Assembly: GCF_001279585.1 (NCBI RefSeq) | Contig: NZ_LGEC01000103.1 | Coordinates: 62,001-126,000 of the forward strand | Direction of reading: 5' to 3' | Length of the DNA: 64,000 nt | Origin: Nocardiopsis sp. NRRL B-16309 | GTDB lineage: Bacteria; Actinomycetota; Actinomycetes; Streptosporangiales; Streptosporangiaceae | Shown: positions 18,044-26,977 of the stretch, piece after piece | Layout of the letters: each line of letters starts with the position of its first letter | Position numbering within the stretch: position 1 is the stretch's first letter | Notes under the pieces: model-generated | Seen by the model: only the letters and a program-made list of their open reading frames with translations | What the model was told of the DNA's origin: nothing | Databases searched by the model: none | Position numbers and translations under genes: made by a program

Positions 18044-19179
18044 TCCCGGGCCCCGTTCCTGGGCAGCACGGCCGTCACCGTCCAGCCCCGGCCGGGGTCC
18101 GGAGCGGCCGTGCACGTGCCGCCGAGCAGGTCGGCGCGCTCGGCCATCCCGATCAGCCCGTAGCCCGGAGCCGACGTCGGCCGCAGCGGCCCCGTGTCGC
18201 CGTCGTCGCGCACGCACAGGCGCACCGACGTGTCGTCCGCTTCGACGCGCACGTCGATCCGGGTCGCGTCGCGGGCGTGCCGCCGGGCGTTGGTGACCGC
18301 CTCCTGGGCGAGCCGGTAGACCGCCGTCCCGAGCGACGGGGCCAGCCCGTCGACGTCGCCGGTGACCGCCACGTCCACCGCCGGACCGGGCCCCGCCGTC
18401 GCGGCGAGCGCGGCCAGGTCACCGATCCCGGGACTGGGCTCCAGGTCCGCCGGACGGCCCCTGCGCAGCACGCGGACCATGGCGCGCATCTCGGCGAGGG
18501 CGCGCGAGGCCTCGGACTCGACCACCGTGAGCGCCTCCACCGCCGCGCCCGGCCGCGACTCCGCCGTCGCCAGGCCCGCCTGTGCCCGGATCGCCACCGC
18601 TGACACGTGGTGGGCGACCGTGTCGTGCAGGTCGCGGGCCACGCTCTCCCGCTCCAGCATCCGGGCCTGTTCGAGTTCCCGGGCCCGGGACCCGGCCCGG
18701 TACCGCAGCGCCGTCCCCAGCGCCCCGGCCGCGCAGAGCACCGCCAGGCTCGGCGGCACGTCCGCGGCGGCGGTGTACCCCAGGGCGCTCCAGAGCACGG
18801 CCTTGCCCACGACCACCAGGGCCCCGGCCACGATCTCCCGCCCGGACGCCCAGCGGAACAGGGAGTACACCAGCACCAGCATGTACGCGATCGTGTACGT
18901 CTCGGTGGCCTCGCCGCCGGTGGCCAGCGGCACCAGGGCCGACACGGCGAACCCGGCCACGAGCACGGCCAGCGGGTGGGAGCGCCGCCACAGCAGCAGC
19001 GGCGCGAGCCCGGCGGTGACGGCCACCCCGAGCACCCGCCAGGGCATGTCCGGCCGCAGGACCCCCTCCAGCAGGGCCGCCGCCACGAGCACCGCCACGA
19101 GCGCCCAGTCCCACCATCCGCGCGCGGGCGGACGGGGCGGGCGCGGCTCGTCCCACACCGATCGAAGGAGGTCGTGCAC
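18040..19179 (-). CDS. Sensor histidine kinase (HisKA_3 type)
   Basis: A 379-residue membrane sensor. The N-terminal half has four to six hydrophobic segments (about 22-155) with no large extracellular domain. The HisKA_3 dimerisation helix carries phospho-acceptor His185 in RDLHDTVAHHVSA. The HATPase domain has the N-box EAVTNARRHA and the G-box GYGLIGMAERADLLGG. It starts at GTG 19179. It is coupled to the response regulator by a four-base overlap. The signal is unknown; short-loop sensors of this class often respond to envelope or membrane stress. Confidence 0.92.
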   Translation of the reverse strand: MHDLLRSVWDEPRPPRPPARGWWDWALVAVLVAAALLEGVLRPDMPWRVLGVAVTAGLAPLLLWRRSHPLAVLVAGFAVSALVPLATGGEATETYTIAYMLVLVYSLFRWASGREIVAGALVVVGKAVLWSALGYTAAADVPPSLAVLCAAGALGTALRYRAGSRARELEQARMLERESVARDLHDTVAHHVSAVAIRAQAGLATAESRPGAAVEALTVVESEASRALAEMRAMVRVLRRGRPADLEPSPGIGDLAALAATAGPGPAVDVAVTGDVDGLAPSLGTAVYRLAQEAVTNARRHARDATRIDVRVEADDTSVRLCVRDDGDTGPLRPTSAPGYGLIGMAERADLLGGTCTAAPDPGRGWTVTAVLPRNGARE

Positions 19180-19256
19180 CCCCTCAGCCTACGAGGCCGC
19201 GCCCCGCCCCGGATCGGCCCAAAGTACGAGAGCCCGGAGAGCCGGGAGAGCCGGCC

Positions 19257-20597
19257 TCAGCTCGCACCGGTCATCCTGGCCACGAAGTCGAACAGGCCCA
19301 TCGCCCAGGCGAAGACCGCGCACATGGCGATGATGACGACGACCTCGGTCCAGTTGAGGACCCGCCGCAGGGACGCGCGGGGCACGTCGGCCAGGCGCAC
19401 CCAGCTCAGGATCCCCGTCACCATCCCCGCGAGCAGGGCCGCCACCGGCAGCCACGGTGACAGGAACCCGTACTCGCCGATGACCGCCACACCCGCCGCG
19501 CCCAGACCGAGCACGCCCGCCAGACGCAGGGGGAGCACGTGCCGGATACGGTCGAAGAGGCGCGAGCGCAGCACGAGGAGAACGGCGAGCAGTCCGCACA
19601 GGATCAGGTCGGGAAGCCCCTGGGCCATGAACGCCAGCATCGCGGTCACCGCTCCGCCGCTCACCGCCACACCCATGACGATGCCCAGCAGCAACCGGTC
19701 GCTGTTGGAGTAGGTGTCCTCGAACCTGTCCGTGGAGACCTGGCCGGAACGGCCCACCTCGTAGTCCAGCCCGGACAGCCCGCCCATCACCATCGCCACG
19801 CGCGGGAGCGCGCCGACGCACAGTGTCAGCGCGATCCCCATGGCCCGGACGCCCTGGGTCGGCTCGACGAAGAGCCCGACCAGCACCAGCACACCGGCGG
19901 CCACGGCGACCACGCCGAGACCGGCGATGTAGGCCAGCCCGGTCTCGTGCATCGCCCAGCCGATGACGGCCACCAGCAGTGCTCCCGACATCGCGAACGC
20001 GCCGACGACGAGCGGGGCCGCACTGGTCACGAGGCCGGCCGCGAGCACCGCGGTCAGCCCGCCCCACACACAGGCCGTCGCGAACAGGACGTGGGCGACC
20101 GCGGGCAGCGGCCTGCGGGCCGCCAGCAGCATGACCGCGACGGTGAACATGGTGCCCACGGCGGCCACACCGAGGTGGCCCACGGACGGGCTGAGCCACA
20201 TCATCAGCCCGAGCATGAGAAGGGGGCCGATTCCGGCCACGAGAAGTCCGAAGGAGAGCGTGGTGGTGTGGTTCCACGTCCACGTCGTCTCGTCGACCCG
20301 GTCCTCGACCGCGCCACGGACGTCGTCCACGAACTCGGGGCGGCTCGGGGCGGTGCGACGGTTCAGGAGCAGGACGTCGCCGTCGTAGATCCCGGCGCTC
20401 TCCAGCGGCTCCTCCGGAGGCACGGGTCCGCCGTCGACGGTGCTGAGCGTCCAGGCCGCGGGCTCGCTGCTCGCCTCCTCCGGCGCGCAGACCTCGATGA
20501 TGCGGGGCATCAGGGCCGCCACCGGCACCGTGCCCGGCAGGGCCAGATCCGCCCAGCGCTGCGGCCCTGTGACGGTGACCCGGCAGTATCCACTCAC
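19257..20597 (-). CDS. eccD: Type VII secretion membrane protein EccD
   Basis: A 446-residue protein with the EccD layout: a ubiquitin-like N-terminal domain (about 1-85, ending IYDGDVLLLNRR) followed by about eleven membrane helices. EccD forms the central membrane pore region of the ESX core complex. It starts at GTG 20597 with AAAGGAA upstream. It is transcribed divergently from eccC across about 300 bases. No EccE follows; the downstream genes are an unrelated two-component system, so the ESX core is not arranged as in mycobacteria. Confidence 0.88.
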   Translation of the reverse strand: MSGYCRVTVTGPQRWADLALPGTVPVAALMPRIIEVCAPEEASSEPAAWTLSTVDGGPVPPEEPLESAGIYDGDVLLLNRRTAPSRPEFVDDVRGAVEDRVDETTWTWNHTTTLSFGLLVAGIGPLLMLGLMMWLSPSVGHLGVAAVGTMFTVAVMLLAARRPLPAVAHVLFATACVWGGLTAVLAAGLVTSAAPLVVGAFAMSGALLVAVIGWAMHETGLAYIAGLGVVAVAAGVLVLVGLFVEPTQGVRAMGIALTLCVGALPRVAMVMGGLSGLDYEVGRSGQVSTDRFEDTYSNSDRLLLGIVMGVAVSGGAVTAMLAFMAQGLPDLILCGLLAVLLVLRSRLFDRIRHVLPLRLAGVLGLGAAGVAVIGEYGFLSPWLPVAALLAGMVTGILSWVRLADVPRASLRRVLNWTEVVVIIAMCAVFAWAMGLFDFVARMTGAS

Positions 20598-20904
20598 GCC
20601 AATGGTTCCTTTGTCGTCGTTCGGGGGTTACGACCGCCCCGGCCTGCGGTCGCCGAGAATCAGGCGATGCGCCGTGTCCGCGAGGCTATCGCTACCGTGA
20701 CAGGACGGGTACTGGCAGCCGTGGGCGAGCGGACCGCCCCGGGATCGCACTCATCGGGTTCCTCCGACCACTGCGTGGTGATGTGCGCCCCGAAGGCCGA
20801 CTTCGACACCGATCACATGTTTCACGGTGGTTGCGAGGCTACCCTTGGTGTAGCCCAGCACCCAGACACCAGCCCCCCACCAGGTGGACCGGAAAGAGAG
20901 CACC
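20598..20904. promoter_or_regulatory. Divergent eccD/eccC promoter region
   Basis: About 300 bases with no supported gene. It must carry the promoters of both eccD (minus) and eccC (plus). No operator is obvious by eye. Confidence 0.5.
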
Positions 20905-23900
20905 GTGGCGACGAGAGCGGTTCCCCGACCAGCTCGGAGCACACCCCCATCACCAGGCGACAAACCCCTGGTGATCGCGACCCCGCCGCAGATGCCGGAG
21001 AACGCTCCCGCGGGCAGCTCCGGCGCGATGATCATCATGCCGATCATCACCGGCTCGGGCTCCCTCCTCATGTCCATCACGATGGGGCACCGGCCGCTCA
21101 TGATGGTGGCGGGAGTGATGATCATGGCGGCGAGCGTGATCGTCGGCATCATCATGTTCGTCGCGCAGCACAACGGCCCCCGCAAGCGCATCCGCGAACA
21201 GCGGGAGCGCTACGTCGACTACCTCGACCAGCTGCGGGAGATCGTCCGCGAGGTCGCCGCCACCCAGCGCGCCGACAGCGCCTTCCGGCACCCCGCCCCG
21301 GACCTGCTCACGGAGCCGGCCCGGTCCCCGGCGCGCAGGTGGGAGCGCCGCGCCTCCGACCCCGACTTCCTCGACGTCCGCGTGGGATCGGGCGTCCGCC
21401 CCCTGGCCAGGCGCCTGGTGCTCAAGGTGGACACCTCCTCCCCCCTGATCGTCTACGACCCCGTCTGCCAGGGATCGGCCGACCAGCTCATCGAGCTGTA
21501 CGCGGACGTGCCCGAGATGCCGTTGGTCGTCCCGTTGACCCGGCACAGCGTGATCTCGATCGTCGGCGACCGCGACGCCGGCCGCGGACTGGTGCGCGCG
21601 ATGATCGCGCAGCTGGCGGTCTTCCACTCCCCGCACGACCTGCGCATCGGTGTGGTCCGCGACCACAAGGTCCGCACGCTGTGGGAGTGGCTCAAATGGC
21701 TCCCCCACAACGGCTTCGAGGACGCCAAGGACGGGCCGATGCCCGCCCGTTTCGTCTCGGGCAACACTGTCCAGGTCGCCGAACTGCTCGCCGACGAGAT
21801 CGAACGGCGCACGGTCGACCTGCAGCGCCGCCGGGGCAAGCCCCCCGGCCCGGGAACGCAGCGGCTCGTCGTGGTCCTGGACGGCGAGCACCAGTCGACC
21901 CTGTCGGGTCTGCACGCCGAGCCGCCCGTCACCGACCTGGCGAGCCTCGGCATCCACGTCATCACACTGGTCGCGGACCGGCGTGAGGAGCCCGAGTCCG
22001 TGAGCCTGCGGCTCATGGTCCAGGCCGACGGAACGCTCACCGAGGACACGGAGAACCCCGGAGCCCGTGAGGACGCCGCCCACGCGCCCCTGTCCGGCAC
22101 CGCGGACCGGGCGGGTGTCGCCCATCTGACGATGCTCGCGCGCCTGCTCGCCCCGTACGGCATCTCGGTCACCGACGGCGACGGCGCCATGCACGAGACC
22201 GTCGGTCTTCCGGAGATCCTGGGCGTGCCCGACGTCGCCGAACTGGACACACGCCGGACCTGGCGCAGGCGCAGCACGGGCGACTACCTGCGGGTGCCCA
22301 TCGGTGTGGGCCCCAGCGGCAACACGGTGCTGCTGGACCTGAAGGAGTCGGCGTTCGGCGGCATGGGACCGCACGGCCTGGTGGTCGGAGCGACGGGTTC
22401 CGGCAAGTCGGAGATGCTGCGCACCATGGTGGCGTCCCTGGTGATCAACCACTCCCCCGAGCACCTGGCCCTGCTCCTGGTGGACTTCAAGGGCGGAGCG
22501 ACCTTCGCCGACACCGACCGGCTCCCGCACAGCGCCGGGCTGATCACCAACCTGGCCGACGACGACTCGCTGGTCGTCCGGTTCCGCGAGGCGACCTTCG
22601 GCGAGCTGGTCCGGCGCCAGCAGCTCCTCAAGGAGGCGGGCAACCTGCCCAACCTGCACGCCTACGAGGCGGCGCGGGAGAGCAACCCCGCGCTGGAGCC
22701 GCTGCCGCACCTGCTCATCATCATCGACGAGTTCTCCGAACTGCTGACCGCCCACCCGGACTTCGCGGAGCTGTTCGTGGCGATCGGCCGCATCGGCCGG
22801 TCGATCGGTGTGCACCTGCTGCTGGCGACCCAGCGCCTGGAGTCGGGCAAGATCAAGGGCCTGGAGTCCCACCTGTCCTACCGGGTGGGTCTGCGCACGT
22901 TCTCCGAGGCCGAGAGCCGGGAGGCGATCGGCGTCGGCGACGCCTACCACCTGCCCCCCGAACCGGGTTCCGGCTACCTCAAGGTGGACACGTCCGTCTT
23001 CGAGCGCTTCAAGGCCGCCATGGTCTCCCAGCCCTACGTCCCGCCCGCCAAGGAGGAGAAGGAGGAGCACGAGCCGGTTCTGCCGCTGCTCTCCTTCAAC
23101 GGCCTGGCCAAGGTGACGGGCGCGGACTCGCTCGCCGAGTCCCTCATGGGGGCGATCAAGGACAAGTCGCAGGAGAAGCAGAAGACGGAGAAGCGCACCA
23201 CCCTCCAGGTCACCGTGGACCGGCTGGTGGCCTCGGGAGCCGACCCGGTGCGCCCGGTCTGGCTCCCCCCGCTCCCGGAGGCGCTGACCTTCGACTCCGT
23301 CCTGAACGATCTCGGGGAGGGCGGCGACGCCCTGGAGGGCCGGGGGACGGAGCCGCACCCGGCCGAGGCCAAGGCCGTCTTCGGACTCACCGACATCCCC
23401 CGCGAACAGCGCGTGGTACCCGCCGAGATGGACTTCACCGGCGGCGAGGGCAACGTCGTCATCCTGGGCGGCCCCCAGTCCGGCAAGTCCACCCTGCTGC
23501 GGACGATGATCACGAGCCTGGCGTGGCGGTACCCGCCCGGACGGGTCGCGGTGTACGCGATCGACTTCGGCGGCGGCGCGCTCCAGGCGATGGACGAACT
23601 CCCGCACGTGGCCGGCGTCGCCGGCCGGGCGGACCCGGAGCGCGTCCAGCGGATCCTCACCGACGTGGCGGGGCACCTGGACCGGCGCCAGCGCGTGTTC
23701 AGGAAGCACAAGCTGGACTCCCCGGCGGCACTGCGCCAGGCCCGGGCGGACGGCAGGGTGCCGTCCAGCGTCGTGGGCGACCTGTTCCTGATGATCGACG
23801 GGTGGTCGGCGGTCCGCGACGCCTTCGACGCGGCCGACGACTTCCTGATGGACATCGCGACGCGCGGGCCGTCCCTGGGCGTGCACACCATCCTCACCGG

Positions 23901-24939
23901 CGCGGCGTCGTCGCAGGTGAGATCCAGGTTGCAGGCCCTGTTCGGCGGCCGTTTCGAGCTGAGGCTGAGCGACCCGATGGACTCGGGCATCGGCCGCAAG
24001 ATCGCCGAGGAAATCCCCAAGGACACCCCGGGCCGCGGTCTGTCCTCCAGCGAGAACCACACTCACGTGGCCCTGCCCAGGGTGGACGGCATCGCCGACG
24101 ACGAGGACCTCACCAGCGGCATCCACGACCTCATCGCCCGGGTCAAGGAGCGCTGGCCGCAGGAGGCCGTCCAGGGCGTTCGGACCCTCCCGCTCAAGGT
24201 GGAGCTGGACGACCTCCTCAAGGGACGCAAGGGCGCCAAGGGCAGGTCCCGGGAGCTGGTCCTGGGCATGGGCGAGAGCTCGCTCGCCCCGGTCACCACC
24301 AACCTGTCGCGGGACCCGCACCTGGTGGTCTTCGGCGACCCGCAGTCCGGCAAGTCCACGCTGCTGCGCGGGCTGGTCAAGCAGATCGTCCAGCGCCCCG
24401 CCAAGGAGCTGGGGATCGTCATGGTCGACTTCCGGCGCTCCCACCTGGAGCTGGTACCGGAGGACCACCTGCTGGCCTACTGCACGACGGCGGAACAGAC
24501 CAAGGCTGTCGCGGACAACCTGGCGGGTTCGCTCAAGCAGCGCCTTCCGGGGCCGGACGTGACGCCGAAGCAACTGCGGGAGCGCAGCTGGTGGCAGGGC
24601 CTGGACCTGTACATCGTCGTGGACGACATGGACATGATCGCCTCGCGCACCAACCCGCTCGCGCCGCTGGCCCCCTTCATTCCGCAGGGCGCCGACCTGG
24701 GGCTGCACGTCATCGCCGCGCGCCGCACGGGCGGTACCGCGCGGGCGATGTTCGAGCCGGTGCTCCAGTCGCTGAGCGACATGGCCACGCCGGGCATGCT
24801 GTTCTCCGGTGACCGCATGGAGGGGCGGCTGGCCAACGGGACGGCCTCCAAACCGCTCCCGCAGGGCCGCGCACAGCTGGCTCTGCGGGGCAAGCGCCCG
24901 GACCTGGTACAGGTCGGCTGGAGCCAGCCCCCGGGCTGA
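20905..24939 (+). CDS. eccC: Type VII secretion ATPase EccC
   Basis: A 1344-residue FtsK/SpoIIIE-type motor that recruits and drives ESX substrates. GTG 20905 follows GGAAAGAG; a second in-frame GTG at 20884 is possible. Two membrane helices lie near 40-80 (MIIMPIITGSGSLLM and MMVAGVMIMAASVIVG). Three ATPase domains follow: Walker A at about 495 (GATGSGKSE), 855 (GGPQSGKST) and 1144 (GDPQSGKST). Walker B is canonical only in the first (LIIIDEFSEL); the second reads LFLMIDGWSAV and the third LYIVVDDMDMI. This agrees with the known regulatory role of domains 2 and 3. It is a single-chain EccC, not split into EccCa/EccCb. A strong hairpin follows. Confidence 0.96.
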   Translation: MATRAVPRPARSTPPSPGDKPLVIATPPQMPENAPAGSSGAMIIMPIITGSGSLLMSITMGHRPLMMVAGVMIMAASVIVGIIMFVAQHNGPRKRIREQRERYVDYLDQLREIVREVAATQRADSAFRHPAPDLLTEPARSPARRWERRASDPDFLDVRVGSGVRPLARRLVLKVDTSSPLIVYDPVCQGSADQLIELYADVPEMPLVVPLTRHSVISIVGDRDAGRGLVRAMIAQLAVFHSPHDLRIGVVRDHKVRTLWEWLKWLPHNGFEDAKDGPMPARFVSGNTVQVAELLADEIERRTVDLQRRRGKPPGPGTQRLVVVLDGEHQSTLSGLHAEPPVTDLASLGIHVITLVADRREEPESVSLRLMVQADGTLTEDTENPGAREDAAHAPLSGTADRAGVAHLTMLARLLAPYGISVTDGDGAMHETVGLPEILGVPDVAELDTRRTWRRRSTGDYLRVPIGVGPSGNTVLLDLKESAFGGMGPHGLVVGATGSGKSEMLRTMVASLVINHSPEHLALLLVDFKGGATFADTDRLPHSAGLITNLADDDSLVVRFREATFGELVRRQQLLKEAGNLPNLHAYEAARESNPALEPLPHLLIIIDEFSELLTAHPDFAELFVAIGRIGRSIGVHLLLATQRLESGKIKGLESHLSYRVGLRTFSEAESREAIGVGDAYHLPPEPGSGYLKVDTSVFERFKAAMVSQPYVPPAKEEKEEHEPVLPLLSFNGLAKVTGADSLAESLMGAIKDKSQEKQKTEKRTTLQVTVDRLVASGADPVRPVWLPPLPEALTFDSVLNDLGEGGDALEGRGTEPHPAEAKAVFGLTDIPREQRVVPAEMDFTGGEGNVVILGGPQSGKSTLLRTMITSLAWRYPPGRVAVYAIDFGGGALQAMDELPHVAGVAGRADPERVQRILTDVAGHLDRRQRVFRKHKLDSPAALRQARADGRVPSSVVGDLFLMIDGWSAVRDAFDAADDFLMDIATRGPSLGVHTILTGAASSQVRSRLQALFGGRFELRLSDPMDSGIGRKIAEEIPKDTPGRGLSSSENHTHVALPRVDGIADDEDLTSGIHDLIARVKERWPQEAVQGVRTLPLKVELDDLLKGRKGAKGRSRELVLGMGESSLAPVTTNLSRDPHLVVFGDPQSGKSTLLRGLVKQIVQRPAKELGIVMVDFRRSHLELVPEDHLLAYCTTAEQTKAVADNLAGSLKQRLPGPDVTPKQLRERSWWQGLDLYIVVDDMDMIASRTNPLAPLAPFIPQGADLGLHVIAARRTGGTARAMFEPVLQSLSDMATPGMLFSGDRMEGRLANGTASKPLPQGRAQLALRGKRPDLVQVGWSQPPG

Positions 24940-25048
24940 GGGACCCCGTATGACACCGTAGGAACCACGGCCCGGGACGCCCTGAGCGACGGTGGACGGG
25001 GCGGACACCGTTCAGGGACCGGGTTCCGGGAAGCACCCGCCAACAGTC

Positions 25049-25078
25049 GGTGTGGCCGCCGAACCCGGCGGCCACACC
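25049..25078 (+). terminator. Perfect 12-bp hairpin after eccC
   Basis: GGTGTGGCCGCC (25049-25060) and GGCGGCCACACC (25067-25078) form a perfect stem with loop GAACCC, 110 bases after the eccC stop and 45 bases before the next ATG. It probably acts as a terminator or attenuator. Confidence 0.7.
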
Positions 25079-25122
25079 ACTCGTCTCACTCCCGACGCCC
25101 CCTCCCCCGAAAGGCAGCCCAC

Positions 25123-26268
25123 ATGCGGCGTTCCCTCGCCCTCACCTCGGCCGTGTGCCTGCTGGCCGTGGCCGGATGCACGACCGGCTCGGCCGACCCC
25201 GACGGACCGGCGGAGACGGTCGAGGAGCTGACGGAAGAGGGGCTGACGGGACTGGCGCTCCTGCACCGCGGGTTCGAGGGCGGCGACCCGGAGACGGAAC
25301 AGGTCCTGGTCTTCCACGACCCGGAGACCGGGCAGCCCGTCCACCGGATCGCTCTGCCGGAGGGCGCGGTCGACCCCATGGCACCGGACCTGCCGGTGCA
25401 CGCCCAGTTCTCCGAGGACTGGCAGTACTTCGTGTACGCGGCCACCGACCCGTCCGCGATCCACATCGCCGCGCTCACCGATCCCGAGGACGCCGCCGCC
25501 GGGGAGGAGGAGGCAGAGGGCGAGGACGCGGAGGCGGTCTCGTACCAGCCCGTCGAAACGATCCCCGCCTCGCCCGACGAGGTCCTCTCCCGGCCGGTCG
25601 TGCACGGCGAGCGGCTGTGGTTCGTCTCGGACCTCACGCAGGACGGCCAACCGCCCCAGGTCATGTCGGTGCCGCTGGACGCGCCGGGCGGCACGCCCAA
25701 CCAGGAGGGAACCCTCGCCCTGGGCGAGAAACAGCGGCCCAGCGACTGGGCCCTCACTCCGGACGGCTCGCTGCACATCCGCAACAGCGTTCCCACCACC
25801 CAGCTGAACGGTGCGGCCGGCGAGAGCCTCGTCGTGCGCGAGACCGACGGGAGCGTCGTCAACGCCACGCTCAACGTCGCCGGCACGCAATGGCAGACCT
25901 TCGGCGCCACGGAGGTCTGGGGCGACGGCACCGCCGTCCTGCGGCCCGACCCCGCCCTCCCCGAACAGGCCCAGGCGGGCGCCTACCTGGTGGCGATGGA
26001 CGGGCAGAGCCACACCACGACCCGCCTCCTGGAGACCAGCGACGGACCGGTGCTCCAGTACGCCCCAGCCCCGGAGCGGGACGCCGTCCTGCTGCAGACG
26101 GAGGAGGCCTGGTTCCGCGTCGACCTGGAGGAGGGCGAGGCCACCGAGACGACGGAGCTGTTCCCGCGCTTCCACGACGCCTCCATGGACGGCTACCCCC
26201 TCGCCGTCCGCTGGGCCCAGGAGACCCCCGAAACCGACCCGGGCGAGGAAGCCTCCGAGAGTTCCTGA
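25123..26268 (+). CDS. ESX-associated lipoprotein, beta-propeller-like
   Basis: A 381-residue secreted lipoprotein: MRRSLALTSAVCLL signal and lipobox LAVAGC with lipidated Cys19. The mature part starts with an Asp/Glu-rich stretch, then has repeated strands with VFHDPETGQPVHRI-like and WALTPDGSLHIR-like motifs, suggesting a propeller fold. An acidic low-complexity insert (about 125-145) lies within it. GAAAGG precedes ATG 25123. Its position between eccC and the ESX-type genes suggests a role at the outer face of the secretion system, but no enzymatic motif is visible. Confidence 0.75.
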   Translation: MRRSLALTSAVCLLAVAGCTTGSADPDGPAETVEELTEEGLTGLALLHRGFEGGDPETEQVLVFHDPETGQPVHRIALPEGAVDPMAPDLPVHAQFSEDWQYFVYAATDPSAIHIAALTDPEDAAAGEEEAEGEDAEAVSYQPVETIPASPDEVLSRPVVHGERLWFVSDLTQDGQPPQVMSVPLDAPGGTPNQEGTLALGEKQRPSDWALTPDGSLHIRNSVPTTQLNGAAGESLVVRETDGSVVNATLNVAGTQWQTFGATEVWGDGTAVLRPDPALPEQAQAGAYLVAMDGQSHTTTRLLETSDGPVLQYAPAPERDAVLLQTEEAWFRVDLEEGEATETTELFPRFHDASMDGYPLAVRWAQETPETDPGEEASESS

Positions 26269-26547
26269 CATCTGACCGGCGGGCCCGGCCCGCTCGACCG
26301 CCCCTCCCGGCCCCGGCGCGACAGTGCCCGCGACCCGGTCGTGACGTTGGCGTGAACGGATCGACGCCGACCTTCATCTCCCGATTCCCTACAATCCTCC
26401 CTACATGTGGAACTCTCGACGGCATCCCGTCGTCTCACACGTGACCTTGAACCCGTCCGTCCCCCGCGCCCCGTGGGGGCGGACGTCGTGCGTTCAGGCG
26501 GGTGTGCGCATCCGGACCGCGATCCCGAATGGAAGAGGAGTCCTCGG

Positions 26548-26874
26548 ATGACCGAAGCAGGCGCCAACCCGATCGAGGCGATGGAAGGCGGTGAGTACGC
26601 CGAGACACTCGCCGCGGCGATGGCGGGCCTGGCCGACATGTTCGACCTCCTGATGGAGAACACCGAGTCCGCCGCCGGGCACGAGGACGTCATCGCGGGG
26701 TTCCGCAAGTACAAGGAGGAGTACGCACAGGACCTGATCGACGTGCAGGAGCACGGTCTGGGACTGGCGAACAACATCCAGGCCGGAGCGGGGCGAGTCG
26801 CCGAGAACGACCTGGAGAGCGCTGAGGAACTCCGCAGCCCCTGGGAATCCCACCGCGACATCAACTTCGACTGA
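26548..26874 (+). CDS. Small helical ESX-like protein (module A)
   Basis: A 108-residue acidic, all-helical protein without signal peptide. GAGGAG seven bases before ATG 26548 sets the start. The size, helix-turn-helix profile and position before a large ESX-substrate-like gene match WXG100-type partners, but no Trp-x-Gly turn is present. The hinge may be the NTESAAGHED region. The first residues (EAGANPIEAMEGGE) resemble those of the 111-residue protein of module B (GMNPSEAHAGGD). I infer it is the secretion partner or chaperone of the downstream 862-residue protein. Confidence 0.65.
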   Translation: MTEAGANPIEAMEGGEYAETLAAAMAGLADMFDLLMENTESAAGHEDVIAGFRKYKEEYAQDLIDVQEHGLGLANNIQAGAGRVAENDLESAEELRSPWESHRDINFD

Positions 26875-26977
26875 CTCCCGCGCGGCCCCTCCCCGTCCGT
26901 CCCCTCTCCCGCCACTGCCCCTGGGCGCCCCAACAGCTACCTCCTCCCCCGCTCCACCCACATCATGAGGAAAGTCC

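Noticed and set aside
20950..25008. A 1352-codon minus-strand open frame opposite eccC
   Set aside because: Its composition (VLLGQ/AHR-rich low complexity) is that of an antisense shadow of eccC.
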